DNA of 64,000 bases from G963662675 sp963676845 (lineage in GTDB: Bacteria > Bacteroidota > Bacteroidia > Bacteroidales > Prolixibacteraceae). Every line of letters begins with the position of its first letter. Position 1 is the stretch's first letter. The DNA is taken from the NCBI GenBank assembly GCA_963676845.2, contig CAXXKK010000037.1, positions 1-64,000 on the forward strand, given 5' to 3'. The translations under genes and the position numbers were made by a program. Positions 8,366 to 16,966 of the stretch are shown one piece after another. The notes under the pieces were generated by a model. The model saw nothing but the letters and a program-made list of their open reading frames with translations. It was not told the origin of the DNA and made no database searches.

Positions 8366-9452
8366 TAGTTTTCTTTCTGAAATTGATTAAATGTGTAGCC
8401 GTTTCACGTACCAAACGCTGCACCTGTAAACCATGTTTTAAATCCGCAGTGAATGCATTCTCATCTTTCCCTCCCAAAAACAAATAATGAGCATGAATCA
8501 TTGATCGCAGCCACCCCGGGGGTACATGTCCTGATGGAAAACTACTAATTGAATCATACTTGCTTCCCACAAACTGAGTCACCCATTTTTGAGTATCTTC
8601 CATGAAATATTCATACTTTTCTGCCTGATGAGAAGAATATCTCAAAGCACCTTTCTCAGCATAAAATTCAAGCTGAACAAGATCACCTGTTCCTGCACTT
8701 ATACGACTTGCCGATAAATTACCAACTGCCTTAGAATTCTTATCAAAAATTGAAAGAGAAGAAAACAAATCCGATCCTTCCGGAACATCAGAGAAATTTC
8801 CACCTTGTAATACATTGGTTATAACAAGATCGTCACCCATAAAAGCTAGTAATAAGCTTAACGCATGTGATCCTAAATCAGCCATAGCTCCACCATCTGG
8901 TGCCGGAGTTAACCGTGTCTGACGTTTATCGCGATAACTTTTGTTTAAGTAATCACCGTGGTAATATTTTATATCGAAATGAATAGGATTTCCAAGCACA
9001 CCCGATTTCCAGAATGCCAAAGCTTCTCTTACCGATGCAGTCTGTAGATACTGAAAACCAACCTGAATTTTCACCTCAGAAGATTTATTTTCCAGTAAAT
9101 TCCACATCATCGTCTCTTCGTCTTCTGATACACAAACAGGTTTTTCAATATAAATAAACTTAACGGAAGGCATCTCCAATGCCTTTTTCAGGTGTTCAAA
9201 ATGAACTTTATTCGGCCCCAATATAAAAACCGCATTGAGCAATTTATTTTGAAAAAATGCATCTTCATCTTCTGCCTTCAGGAAATCGTATTTTTGAGCA
9301 AACTTTTCACGTTTTTCAGGAGTTGCAGAGCAAACCGACTCAAAAATTAGTGATGGAACTTCGTCATAATAAAACTTTAAAGCCTGTAAAGCATACACAT
9401 GAGAACGGGCAATTCCACCAGCTCCAATAAATCCTATCCGAATATCTTTCAT
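8355..9452 (-). CDS. Gfo/Idh/MocA family oxidoreductase
   Basis: 365 residues from the ATG at 9452. A longer frame to 9482 adds only a non-conserved leader. The N-terminus has the NAD(P)-binding GxGxxxxxH pattern (IGFIGAGGIARSH). The conserved EKP motif (YIEKPVCVSE) and the C-terminal half (GGAMADLGSHALSLLLAFMG) carrying the catalytic His follow. The family oxidises or reduces sugars and related polyols. It lacks an export signal, so it is cytosolic. It lies upstream of the malQ remnant in the same transcription unit, which hints at a former role in glucan or sugar use. Confidence 0.85.
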   Translation of the reverse strand: MKDIRIGFIGAGGIARSHVYALQALKFYYDEVPSLIFESVCSATPEKREKFAQKYDFLKAEDEDAFFQNKLLNAVFILGPNKVHFEHLKKALEMPSVKFIYIEKPVCVSEDEETMMWNLLENKSSEVKIQVGFQYLQTASVREALAFWKSGVLGNPIHFDIKYYHGDYLNKSYRDKRQTRLTPAPDGGAMADLGSHALSLLLAFMGDDLVITNVLQGGNFSDVPEGSDLFSSLSIFDKNSKAVGNLSASRISAGTGDLVQLEFYAEKGALRYSSHQAEKYEYFMEDTQKWVTQFVGSKYDSISSFPSGHVPPGWLRSMIHAHYLFLGGKDENAFTADLKHGLQVQRLVRETATHLINFRKKTNDK

Positions 9453-9562
9453 AATAAGGTTTCGTTTCCGGTAAAAATACATTTTTTAAGGGAAAAGGGG
9501 AATTGGGTGCTGGTTGTTTCTAGGTTTCTGGTTCCTGTTGGTCCCGGGTTCTGCTGTTAGAA

Positions 9563-9652
9563 ACGTCGTTTCGAGGACGACGATAGGAAAACGTGGCAAT
9601 CTCTTTGGGATACAGATTGCTTCTCTCCGTTAGCAATAACGACAATTTGAAG
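9563..9652. repeat. Family A palindromic repeat, degenerate copy
   Basis: The ends ACGTCGTTTCGAG and TAGCAATAACGAC and the inner pair GGCAATCTCTTTGGGATA / CAGATTGCTTC match the dispersed CGTCATTGCGA family. The flanks carry the short motif TCAATCCTTCAATC, which recurs at about 10,837 and 18,829. Confidence 0.6.
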
Positions 9653-9704
9653 CGTTTTACTCTCTCTCAATCCTTCAGGAATTCAATCCTTCAATCTAGA
9701 TCCT

Positions 9705-10535
9705 CTACACCAACCTTATCCCATCATCACCAATAGTAATAATTCGTTGTTTGTAAAGCGAGCCAATGGCTTTTTTGAAATTCTTTTTGCTAATTTGAAA
9801 TTGCTTTTTTATTAGTTCCGGGCTGGTTTTATCGTTCATAGGAAGGAAACCATCATTAGCTTTTAGCTGGTCTAAAACAGATTGGGAAATATCATCAATC
9901 TTTTCGTAACCTTCCTTTTGCAACATCAGGTCAATTTTCTCATCTTCCCGAATGTTTTTAATAAACCCTTTTATTTTATCACCTATTCTTAAAGGACGAA
10001 AAACTTCACTGTTAAAAATCAATCCCCAGTGACTATTATCAATAATAGCTTTGTAGCCAAGGTTTGTTTTCCCGGCAATGATTAAATCTACTTCTTCACC
10101 AATTTCATAGTCTACAGGAATATTGTCCACACATTTATCCAGTTTCGAGGTGGCAACAACACGTTGACTTTCATTATCAAGATATACATAAACCAAATAA
10201 GACTTGCCGGTCTCCATTTTTGATTGCTGCTCACGAAACGGGCAAAGAATATCTTTTGGTAATCCCCAGTTTAGGAAAGCCCCAATAGAAGTAGTAGAAA
10301 CGACTTCAAGTAAGGCAAATTCACCAACCATAACATATGGCTTTTCTGTAGTTGCAATCAACCTGTCTTCAGAATCTAAATACAGGAAAGCCTGAATGGA
10401 ATCTCCCACATTACAGCCTTCCGGCACATACCGTTTAGGCATTAAAATTTCTCCATGTTCACCACCATCCAGGTAAATTCCAAAGTCCACTTCTTTAACA
10501 ACTTCTAATTCGTTTATCAAGCCAATTGCTGCCAT
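9705..10535 (-). CDS. CvfB/YitL-like S1 RNA-binding protein
   Basis: About 276 residues from the ATG at 10535. The ATG at 10562 adds nine non-conserved residues. It shows the repeated S1-like beta-barrel signature of the CvfB family: VVKEVDFGIYLDGGEHGEIL near residue 10, a second unit with TTSIGAFLNWGLPKDILCPF, and a third (GYKAIIDNSHWGLIFNSEVF). A winged-helix-like C-terminus (SPELIKKQFQISKKNFKKAIGSLY) completes it. CvfB-type proteins bind RNA, and in Firmicutes they affect virulence and gene expression. The exact target is unknown. It is monocistronic as far as can be seen. Confidence 0.85.
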   Translation of the reverse strand: MAAIGLINELEVVKEVDFGIYLDGGEHGEILMPKRYVPEGCNVGDSIQAFLYLDSEDRLIATTEKPYVMVGEFALLEVVSTTSIGAFLNWGLPKDILCPFREQQSKMETGKSYLVYVYLDNESQRVVATSKLDKCVDNIPVDYEIGEEVDLIIAGKTNLGYKAIIDNSHWGLIFNSEVFRPLRIGDKIKGFIKNIREDEKIDLMLQKEGYEKIDDISQSVLDQLKANDGFLPMNDKTSPELIKKQFQISKKNFKKAIGSLYKQRIITIGDDGIRLV

Positions 10536-10562
10536 TGCTTCGCATTTTAATTTGATTTGCAA

Positions 10563-10991
10563 ATGTACTGTTTTAATTGAAATATGTTGGAATTTCGGAA
10601 TTGTGAAAAGAATAAAACCATTCCGGTGTAGACTGTAGGCTATAAGCTCAACAACTCATCAACTGTAAGTATTAGAGGGTAAGAAAATGAGAGTGTGAAA
10701 CCTGTCGAACTGCTGCCATTGCAAACGTAGAGTTTATCTGTTAAACAGGCAGAAGAATAGAGGTTAGTGATCATTGATCAATTTCCAACAATTAGAAACT
10801 TTATAATATAACAAATCAGTTTCGTAACCGGAATATTCAATCCTTCAATCCATCATATGTTCCTCAATCTCTCCCAATTACCGACATATGTTCCTTTAAT
10901 TCTTTAATTAAAATTTGAATATCAGTTGTAAACCTTTCCTTAAAATGGTTGTTGTATGGAGTAGTTATAACAATTAAATAAATAGTAAAAA
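10563..10991. other. Intergenic region with decayed repeat fragments
   Basis: 429 bases between divergent genes. No gene was found. It contains scraps seen elsewhere in the window, such as GTAGGCTATAAGCTC (compare 18,631 and 51,965), TTCAATCCTTCAATC, and two copies of ACATATGTTCCT-like sequence about 40 bases apart (near 10,855 and 10,890). The promoter of the peroxiredoxin gene must lie near its right end, but I see no exact TAnnTTTG box. Confidence 0.4.
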
Positions 10992-11636
10992 ATGGAAGAA
11001 CAAATTAATCAAATGCCCCGAATTGGAGATTTGGCTCCGGACTTTGAAGCAAATACAACCTATGGTCCTATTAAGTTTTCTGAATATAATAAAGGAAGTT
11101 GGGTAATTCTCTTTTCTCACCCTGCAGATTTCACGCCTGTTTGTACAACAGAAATGAGTGGATTTGCTGTTCGCAGTGACGAATTTAAGGAATTAAATAC
11201 CAAGCTCATGGGCTTAAGCATTGATAGTATTCATGCTCACGTAGCATGGGTAAATAATGTAAAAAAGAACTCAGGTGTTCTTTTCAATTTCCCGATTATT
11301 GCAGACATTGACATGAAGGTTTCCAAACTTTATGGAATGCTTCAACCCAATGAAAGTGAAACAGCAGCTGTACGTGCGGTATTCATTATCGACCCTGAAG
11401 GAAAAGTACGCTTAGTGATGTACTATCCTCTAAATGTTGGTCGTAATATGGATGAGATTGTACGTGCACTTAAAGCATTGCAAACATCTGACAAGCATGG
11501 TGTAGCATTACCTCTTAACTGGACTCCTGGTGAAAAAGTAATCGTTCCTCCACCAAAAACAGTCGATGATATGATAGAACGTGAGAAGTCAGATTATGAA
11601 ATGATGGACTTTTATCTGGCAAAAAAAGATTTATAG
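10992..11636 (+). CDS. Peroxiredoxin, 1-Cys (Prx6-like)
   Basis: 214 residues with the AhpC/TSA fold. The peroxidatic cysteine is C51 in HPADFTPVCTTE. The later PALNVGRN-like segment (YPLNVGRNMDEIVRALKALQ) and the long C-terminal domain (LPLNWTPGEKVIVPPP) are typical of the 1-Cys Prx6 group. No resolving cysteine is present, so it needs an outside thiol donor. It reduces H2O2 and organic peroxides in the cytosol. It is a single gene with a strong terminator 25 bases after the stop. Confidence 0.92.
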   Translation: MEEQINQMPRIGDLAPDFEANTTYGPIKFSEYNKGSWVILFSHPADFTPVCTTEMSGFAVRSDEFKELNTKLMGLSIDSIHAHVAWVNNVKKNSGVLFNFPIIADIDMKVSKLYGMLQPNESETAAVRAVFIIDPEGKVRLVMYYPLNVGRNMDEIVRALKALQTSDKHGVALPLNWTPGEKVIVPPPKTVDDMIEREKSDYEMMDFYLAKKDL

Positions 11637-11660
11637 CAATCACTTATCTTTTCAAAAAAC

Positions 11661-11697
11661 AAAAGCCGCACTGTAAATTTTACAGTGCGGCTTTTTT
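11661..11697 (+). terminator. Strong, probably bidirectional terminator
   Basis: AAAGCCGCACTGTAAA and TTTACAGTGCGGCTTT form a perfect palindrome at 11662-11693. T-runs follow it on the plus strand and A-runs precede it, so it could serve both the peroxiredoxin gene and the convergent HAD gene. Confidence 0.9.
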
Positions 11698-11734
11698 AGG
11701 CTTCAAGTCCATAGCCCAATTTATAGCTTACATC

Positions 11735-12130
11735 TTATTTCGAAAACAATCTGGAAATGATATTCCTCTTATTCCTCGAGAAATCAATTTCCTCATTCAC
11801 TAATGATTGATAGATTTCTCCCCATCCGGGAACTCCTCCAAAGTTTCTGTCATCAATATATATATCTGCTACAATTTTGCGACTTACTTCATCTGTTGGA
11901 TATTTTTCTTCAGGAAAGTTTTTATTAACAGCATAAAACTCCAAGCCTCGGTCATAACAGAATTGTAGAGCTTCCTCAAGTTCCTTCCCATGCCTGACAG
12001 TCCACAAAATGATACGGAAATCTTTTTGTTGCAGCATTTTTAATGTTTGTATGGCAAAAGGAATTTCCTTCCCTATTTTGGGATATTTATGTTCCACGAT
12101 TGTTCCATCAAAATCTACTGCAATAACCAT
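11735..12130 (-). CDS. HAD-superfamily hydrolase, small
   Basis: About 131 residues from the ATG at 12130, which places the nucleophile motif at the usual position; the ATG at 12148 is also possible. Motif I is VDFDGTIVEH (Asp nucleophile and Asp+2). Motif II is ILWTVRHG. The acidic motif is DIYIDDRNFGG. The protein is close to minimal for a HAD phosphatase with no cap domain. Small relatives are common in Bacteroidota, often beside polysaccharide loci, and are of unknown substrate. It is convergent with the peroxiredoxin gene and shares its terminator. Confidence 0.8.
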   Translation of the reverse strand: MVIAVDFDGTIVEHKYPKIGKEIPFAIQTLKMLQQKDFRIILWTVRHGKELEEALQFCYDRGLEFYAVNKNFPEEKYPTDEVSRKIVADIYIDDRNFGGVPGWGEIYQSLVNEEIDFSRNKRNIISRLFSK

Positions 12131-12200
12131 ATTAGTTTCTATTAACATATTCCAAATATCAAATGAAAAAATTCAAATAACAAAAACCAAACTTCAAACT

Positions 12201-12557
12201 TTACTGCATTTGTTTTTTTCTTTCTAATTTGATTATAATAGATGAAATTATCTTTTTCAATTCATTAGCTTCATCAACATGACTATCTATTTCTAATTTA
12301 TGTTCCGGATTTGTATTTTTTAAAATCATCAACCAATAAATAGTTTCTTTTGCTTCTTTTCTTGAAATCCTTAATCGAAATAATTTATCATTTTCACCCA
12401 ATGATTCATTGGCTTAAATATAATTGGCTCCTATTGACCCCGAAGAACGAATAACTTGTTTAGAATCTTCAATGTTGGCTATGTTATGCGATAGCTTCTT
12501 AAAAAGAAACCTGATATTTGTCGCAAAATTCAAGCATCTTTTCTCTAAATTATTCAT
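12201..12557 (-). pseudogene. Four-helix-bundle protein (S23/IVP family) with an in-frame stop
   Basis: From the ATG at 12557 the frame reads LEKRCLNFATNIRFLFKKL and then SIGANYI before a TAA at 12414-12416. It resumes in the same frame with ANESLGENDKLFRLRISRKE to a stop at 12201. The family motif is GANYIEANEA, so a GAA (Glu) codon has become TAA by one base change. With the stop read through, the protein would be about 118 residues, the usual length. The family is known from 23S rRNA intervening sequences and as free-standing genes of unknown role. The flanking DNA on both sides has complementary CAAA/TTTG-rich simple sequence. Confidence 0.8.
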
Positions 12558-12632
12558 TGATATCTATTTAAGAATTTAATCGGATTTGGAATCTGAGATT
12601 TGGGATTTGTTTTTATATTTCTAATATCCCAG

Positions 12633-15008
12633 CTATATTAACTTCTTCCTTTTTCCATCTTCTGTATCAAAATATACATATTCGTACGTTTTCCGATAAT
12701 ATCCCCGATAACGATAAGCATATTTACCATATCTTTTCATATTAATATCATTGCAAATAATGCCCACTTTATAATCTTTATTCTTTTGTGAGAAATCATT
12801 AATATACTCCATAAGATGTTTGTTGCTATATCCTTGCCGAACAACAAAAAGATCCAAATCCGTATATCTGCTAACAATTGCACTATCGGTCACGAGTGTC
12901 GCAGGTGAATTATCTATGATAATAATTTCATAGCGTTTCTTAAGTTCCTCAATTAGCTTGCTAAATTCATTAGATTCCAAAAGCTCTGCAGGATTAGGAG
13001 GTATTAACCCACAAGGTAGGAAATCGAGGGAAGAAAGCTGTGTTTCATTTATAATTTCATCCAAAGTATTGCGCCCTATCAAATATGAGCTTAATCCAAT
13101 TTTATTATCTTTTACCGGCAAATGCCTGTGCAAAGTAGGATTTCTCATATCTCCACCAATAAGAGCAACTTTCTTATGATTTGCAGCATAAATCGCTGAA
13201 AGATTCTCTGCAATAAACGATTTACCTTCACCAGGGATAACAGAATTTACTCCAATCACTATGGGCTTATCCTTCTTCTTATAGAAAGCAAGGTTTGTCC
13301 TTAGATCACGCAATGACTCAACAAATATAGAACGCGGATGCTCTATTATTGGAATTGTTTGTGAAAATGGATTATGCCCAATCTTCCCAACAATAGGTAA
13401 GGCAGTTAACTTTTGCAAATGTTCGGGGTCATGAATCGTTTCATCCAGAAAGTCAATTAATAAAATTATAATAAACGGAATAGCCAAACCTCCCATTATT
13501 CCAATTAATAAATTTATCATTGTTTTTGGGCCTACCTCTGTTCTGGTAATTATGCTAGCCTCATCCAAAACTCTTACATCGGAGATATTAGAAGCTTTTG
13601 TGATCTGAGCTTCTGCACGTTTTTCCAACATAAATGTATACAACTCATTATTCAGGTCATAAATTCGTTGGAAATTAATCAACTCCTGCTCTGTTTGCGG
13701 ATAGTTCCCCAGTTCCTGATCAACACTTTCAATTTGTTCTTCCAATAGGGCTAATTCATCTTCAGCATTACTCACCAGGTTATTCAAATTCTCAGACAGG
13801 CTCTTTCTGGCCAACTCCAATTCCTTATCTACCTGTTGAATGGTAGGATTTCGTTCACTTAAGGTAAGCAGTAAAGTTTCTCGTCTTGTATATAATTCAC
13901 GAAGTGATTCAAGTAAATTACTTAAACCGGAATCACTAATACCAACAACTGAAGGAAACGCTACATTTTTCAATTTATCAGCATTATCCATATAATCCCG
14001 CAGATTTTGGTAATAATCCAATTGCATCTGGGTGATGGATTTTTCCGAATCCAGCTCCACAAGACGCTGAAGAACCATGGAAGCCGATTCATCAATGTTA
14101 TACACATTATTTGTTGTGCGGAAATTAGTTAATTGATTTCCGGCATTTTGCAATGTATCTACAATTTCAGATAACTGTTGATCAATAAATTGAATGGTAT
14201 TCTCTGAAGTTAGGTTCTTTTGATACATTCCATACTCGATAAACTGGTTCACCAACTCGTTCAGGTATTCAATGTCTTTCTTCGAGTTTTGTCCTTCCAG
14301 GCTAATCGTTATTAAGTCTGCATCATCATCTACCGCAGAAGCTGCGATTCGCTTTTTATAGCTTAAAGCCAGTGTTTCCGGTTGATTAACGACAAAGTAA
14401 TAATTACCATCATTTTCAGCATTAGAAATTCCTTTTTTATGCAGAGTAAAGCTGATAAATTCATTTTGAAACTCCACACCAAACATTCCTTCCTGCTCAA
14501 AGCTGGCTTCATCACTATCAACCTCAACCAGGTAGCTCCCATTTCCGGATTCTGTTACATAAACAGGAATACCATACAGGTTAGTATTCTCTAAATCAAC
14601 CTCTATCCCATAAGGCTCGCTCCCGTACAAATCATAGTCTCCCAAAAGGTTTTCCTCGTACCAATTTGCATTCCAGTTCAATGATTGTACTGTTTGATAA
14701 TTTAAAGTGAAAGAAGTCAATATGCCAATGTGGTTTTGCAACTTTACATTGGAGCCCATAGAATATCCGTTAAATAAATCTTCCAGATCAATCCCTTCTG
14801 AATCTTTTTCCTCAACCAATATCATACTATTAACCTGGTAACTGGAAGGAGTATTCTTATTATAAATATAAGCGATGGCGAGACCTATAACTACTGCAAT
14901 AACAAACCAATACCAATAATTGAGAAACTTAAAAATATATTCTTTAATATCAATAGTTTCTTCTTCCAGCTGTTGATGCAGTCTTAATTGTTCTTCCTGA
15001 TTATTCAT
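12633..15008 (-). CDS. Polysaccharide co-polymerase / tyrosine autokinase (Wzc-like)
   Basis: 791 residues. Residues 1-520 are a Wzz-type chain-length domain with a membrane helix near 33-50, a long coiled-coil periplasmic part and a second helix near 505-530. The cytosolic BY-kinase follows: Walker A PGEGKS at 592-597, Walker A' ALIGGDMR at 615-622, and Walker B IIIIDNSP at 695-702. The C-terminus carries a cluster of nine tyrosines between 760 and 779, the usual autophosphorylation tail. It works with the Wza lipoprotein encoded 42 bases upstream to polymerise and export the polysaccharide, with phosphorylation cycling controlling chain length. Confidence 0.95.
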   Translation of the reverse strand: MNNQEEQLRLHQQLEEETIDIKEYIFKFLNYWYWFVIAVVIGLAIAYIYNKNTPSSYQVNSMILVEEKDSEGIDLEDLFNGYSMGSNVKLQNHIGILTSFTLNYQTVQSLNWNANWYEENLLGDYDLYGSEPYGIEVDLENTNLYGIPVYVTESGNGSYLVEVDSDEASFEQEGMFGVEFQNEFISFTLHKKGISNAENDGNYYFVVNQPETLALSYKKRIAASAVDDDADLITISLEGQNSKKDIEYLNELVNQFIEYGMYQKNLTSENTIQFIDQQLSEIVDTLQNAGNQLTNFRTTNNVYNIDESASMVLQRLVELDSEKSITQMQLDYYQNLRDYMDNADKLKNVAFPSVVGISDSGLSNLLESLRELYTRRETLLLTLSERNPTIQQVDKELELARKSLSENLNNLVSNAEDELALLEEQIESVDQELGNYPQTEQELINFQRIYDLNNELYTFMLEKRAEAQITKASNISDVRVLDEASIITRTEVGPKTMINLLIGIMGGLAIPFIIILLIDFLDETIHDPEHLQKLTALPIVGKIGHNPFSQTIPIIEHPRSIFVESLRDLRTNLAFYKKKDKPIVIGVNSVIPGEGKSFIAENLSAIYAANHKKVALIGGDMRNPTLHRHLPVKDNKIGLSSYLIGRNTLDEIINETQLSSLDFLPCGLIPPNPAELLESNEFSKLIEELKKRYEIIIIDNSPATLVTDSAIVSRYTDLDLFVVRQGYSNKHLMEYINDFSQKNKDYKVGIICNDINMKRYGKYAYRYRGYYRKTYEYVYFDTEDGKRKKLI

Positions 15009-15050
15009 GAATGTATTGTAAAAATCATTAAAATTGATCGCTGTTTCTTC

Positions 15051-15842
15051 TTAATTTGCCAAAAAACCGAGTATAACAATTAAGGTAGAAACAGTAGATA
15101 ATGCCAAAGAGTATAACGAAGAATTAAGGCGGGTATTTTTATACCTATCCGGAGCAATGTAGATTACATCATTGGGTTGCAAGTAATAAACTTCAGAAGT
15201 AATCAGTGACTTATCCGATAAATCTACATTATAAGATTGTATTCCATCTTTAGTTTCACGTAATACAGTTACTGATTCCAGGCTAGCATAATCTGTTGTC
15301 CCGTTAGCATTGCTTATACCTTCAAATATGGAACATAGATTATTGTAGTTATAATAAATTCCCGGAGAATTAACTTCCCCCATCACCGTATATTTAAAAC
15401 TCAATAATTTTACACTTACCGATACTTCCTTGAAGTATTCATTCACTGAATTATAAATTGAAGTTTTTGCCTCAGGAATCGTTTGTCCTTCAACATCAAC
15501 TAAACCAACAACAGGTAAGTCAATATTCCCATCCTGATCAACCTGGTAACTATATATATATTGACCACTTAATGAGTTATACATTTGAGATGCATATGAA
15601 CCTGTTCCCGATCCGGATGAAGGATTAAACAACATACTCACTTCCGGATTAACTGATGTAACCTGTACATACAAATTATCACCCTTACGTATCTGATATT
15701 CATTCAATGTTAAAGGAGATGTCACCAGCTTTTCCTGAGGAGTAAGATCCTGTAAGTAAATTAAATCCTTGCTTGTTTTGCAGGAACTAAACAAAACTAA
15801 CACAAACAATACAAAAAAATTAAATGAGAGTTTATTTTTCAT
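15051..15842 (-). CDS. Polysaccharide export outer-membrane lipoprotein (Wza-like)
   Basis: 263 residues. A lipoprotein signal peptide ends at the lipobox LFSSC (Cys21). The poly-export domain (QIRKGDNLYVQVTSVNPEVS, then GNIDLPVVGLVDVEGQTIPE) and a SLBB domain (VMGEVNSPGIYYNYNNLCSI) follow. A hydrophobic C-terminal segment (YSLALSTVSTLIVILGFLA) would be the outer-membrane or anchor helix. It forms the outer-membrane export channel for the polysaccharide. It is paired with the Wzc-like gene downstream. The region of about 700 bases upstream separates it from wzi/vanZ, so it probably has its own promoter. Confidence 0.92.
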   Translation of the reverse strand: MKNKLSFNFFVLFVLVLFSSCKTSKDLIYLQDLTPQEKLVTSPLTLNEYQIRKGDNLYVQVTSVNPEVSMLFNPSSGSGTGSYASQMYNSLSGQYIYSYQVDQDGNIDLPVVGLVDVEGQTIPEAKTSIYNSVNEYFKEVSVSVKLLSFKYTVMGEVNSPGIYYNYNNLCSIFEGISNANGTTDYASLESVTVLRETKDGIQSYNVDLSDKSLITSEVYYLQPNDVIYIAPDRYKNTRLNSSLYSLALSTVSTLIVILGFLAN

Positions 15843-16549
15843 TCGTATCTATTTTTTAGCAAAACTCATAAAATAGAACCATCGTTCTAAAATATTATTG
15901 TAGCATGCTCTTTTCATCTGTATCTTTTCAAATATTGCCTTTAATTAAAGAAGAATACAAACCTAGCAAATATTATGATTTTATAATAAAAAATATGATT
16001 TTAGGCTGCTTACTACCTAAACTTAATTTATTTATTGCAACAATTCCATAACCGCTACGCTGTTAGTTTACTTTGACGCCCGATTCAAGTTATCACAAAT
16101 TGATAGAATTGCTTTTACCCTTACAGGGCAAGATCATCTAATTGACTCATTATACACAGGGAGATGCCCTGTGCTGTTGCTTAAATAGCTATACTGCTTA
16201 TAGTTTATAACCACTTATAACAAACAGATTCGTGGTAGATCAGTTAACTTTATACTTTTAGCAATAGTATCATAAAAGGAAAAAGCTTTTAGCTACAATA
16301 CTATAACCGCTAGACGATATTGCATACGGATAATTTCTGTTACCTTATTACTCCATATATATTTCATGCGCCAAAGGAGCATCAGCAATAGCATCGGGCA
16401 TCGCCCAATGATTTATGTGTGAATAGGCTATGAAGCCCTGAAAGGGCGTAAGCTTTTTACTCACGATACAAACTTTCATGTGATTTATAGAATTAGTTTG
16501 CCCTGTCTAATGTCAAAATCCCGTTAAGGGTTTAAATATTGTATAAGAT
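15843..16549. other. Long intergenic region with several small hairpins
   Basis: 707 bases with no supported gene. It contains a group of short GC-rich hairpins: CCCTTACAGGG near 16,119, CACAGGG/CCCTGTG at 16,155-16,173, GGGCATCGCCC near 16,396, and GCCCT/AGGGC at 16,435-16,447. This looks like decayed REP-type repeats, a third repeat group in the window. The Wza promoter must lie in the first 100 bases, but no clean consensus box is visible. Confidence 0.5.
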
Positions 16550-16963
16550 TTACGGCTTCCGGGTTATTACCTGAGACCGAATGAGCATAGAGTAAATCAA
16601 ATACCCCATCAAGCATCCTAAACTATTGGCCAAAATATCATAAAAGGAAAAATTTCGCCCCAAAGGCAATAGACCTTGTAGTATTTCCATCAGAACACCA
16701 AAACCGATAACCAATACCCCCAGACGTATCACTTGTTTATTTGACAAACTTCGACTAAACAACAAAAAAACAAAGCTAGTAAAACAGAAATACATCAGAA
16801 TGTGTACCAGCTTATCTGCCTGCCAAAGATTTTGCTGTTTGGGAATTGCTGAAGAAGGGATTAAAGAAAGAATAGCAATTATTATCATTAAAACAGAAAT
16901 CAAATACTTTCTGTTTCTTACTAACTTTTCAAATAATTCAGATCGAAGAAATATAGTTCCCAT
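16550..16963 (-). CDS. VanZ-family membrane protein
   Basis: 137 residues with four predicted membrane helices (YLISVLMIIIAILSLIP, LVHILMYFCFTSFVFLLF, VIRLGVLVIGFGVLMEILQG, ILANSLGCLMGYLIYSML). The VanZ signature is visible: DKLVHILMYFCF, then GVLMEILQGLLPLGRNFSFYDILANSLG. VanZ proteins give teicoplanin resistance in enterococci. In Bacteroidota they are often found beside polysaccharide export genes with unknown role. It starts 3 bases after the wzi reading frame ends, so the two are translated together. Confidence 0.85.
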   Translation of the reverse strand: MGTIFLRSELFEKLVRNRKYLISVLMIIIAILSLIPSSAIPKQQNLWQADKLVHILMYFCFTSFVFLLFSRSLSNKQVIRLGVLVIGFGVLMEILQGLLPLGRNFSFYDILANSLGCLMGYLIYSMLIRSQVITRKP

Positions 16964-16966
16964 ATA

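Noticed and set aside
12201..12401. Independent 66-residue gene starting at TTG
   Set aside because: It is the second half of the four-helix-bundle gene after the in-frame stop; the first half lies directly upstream in the same frame.
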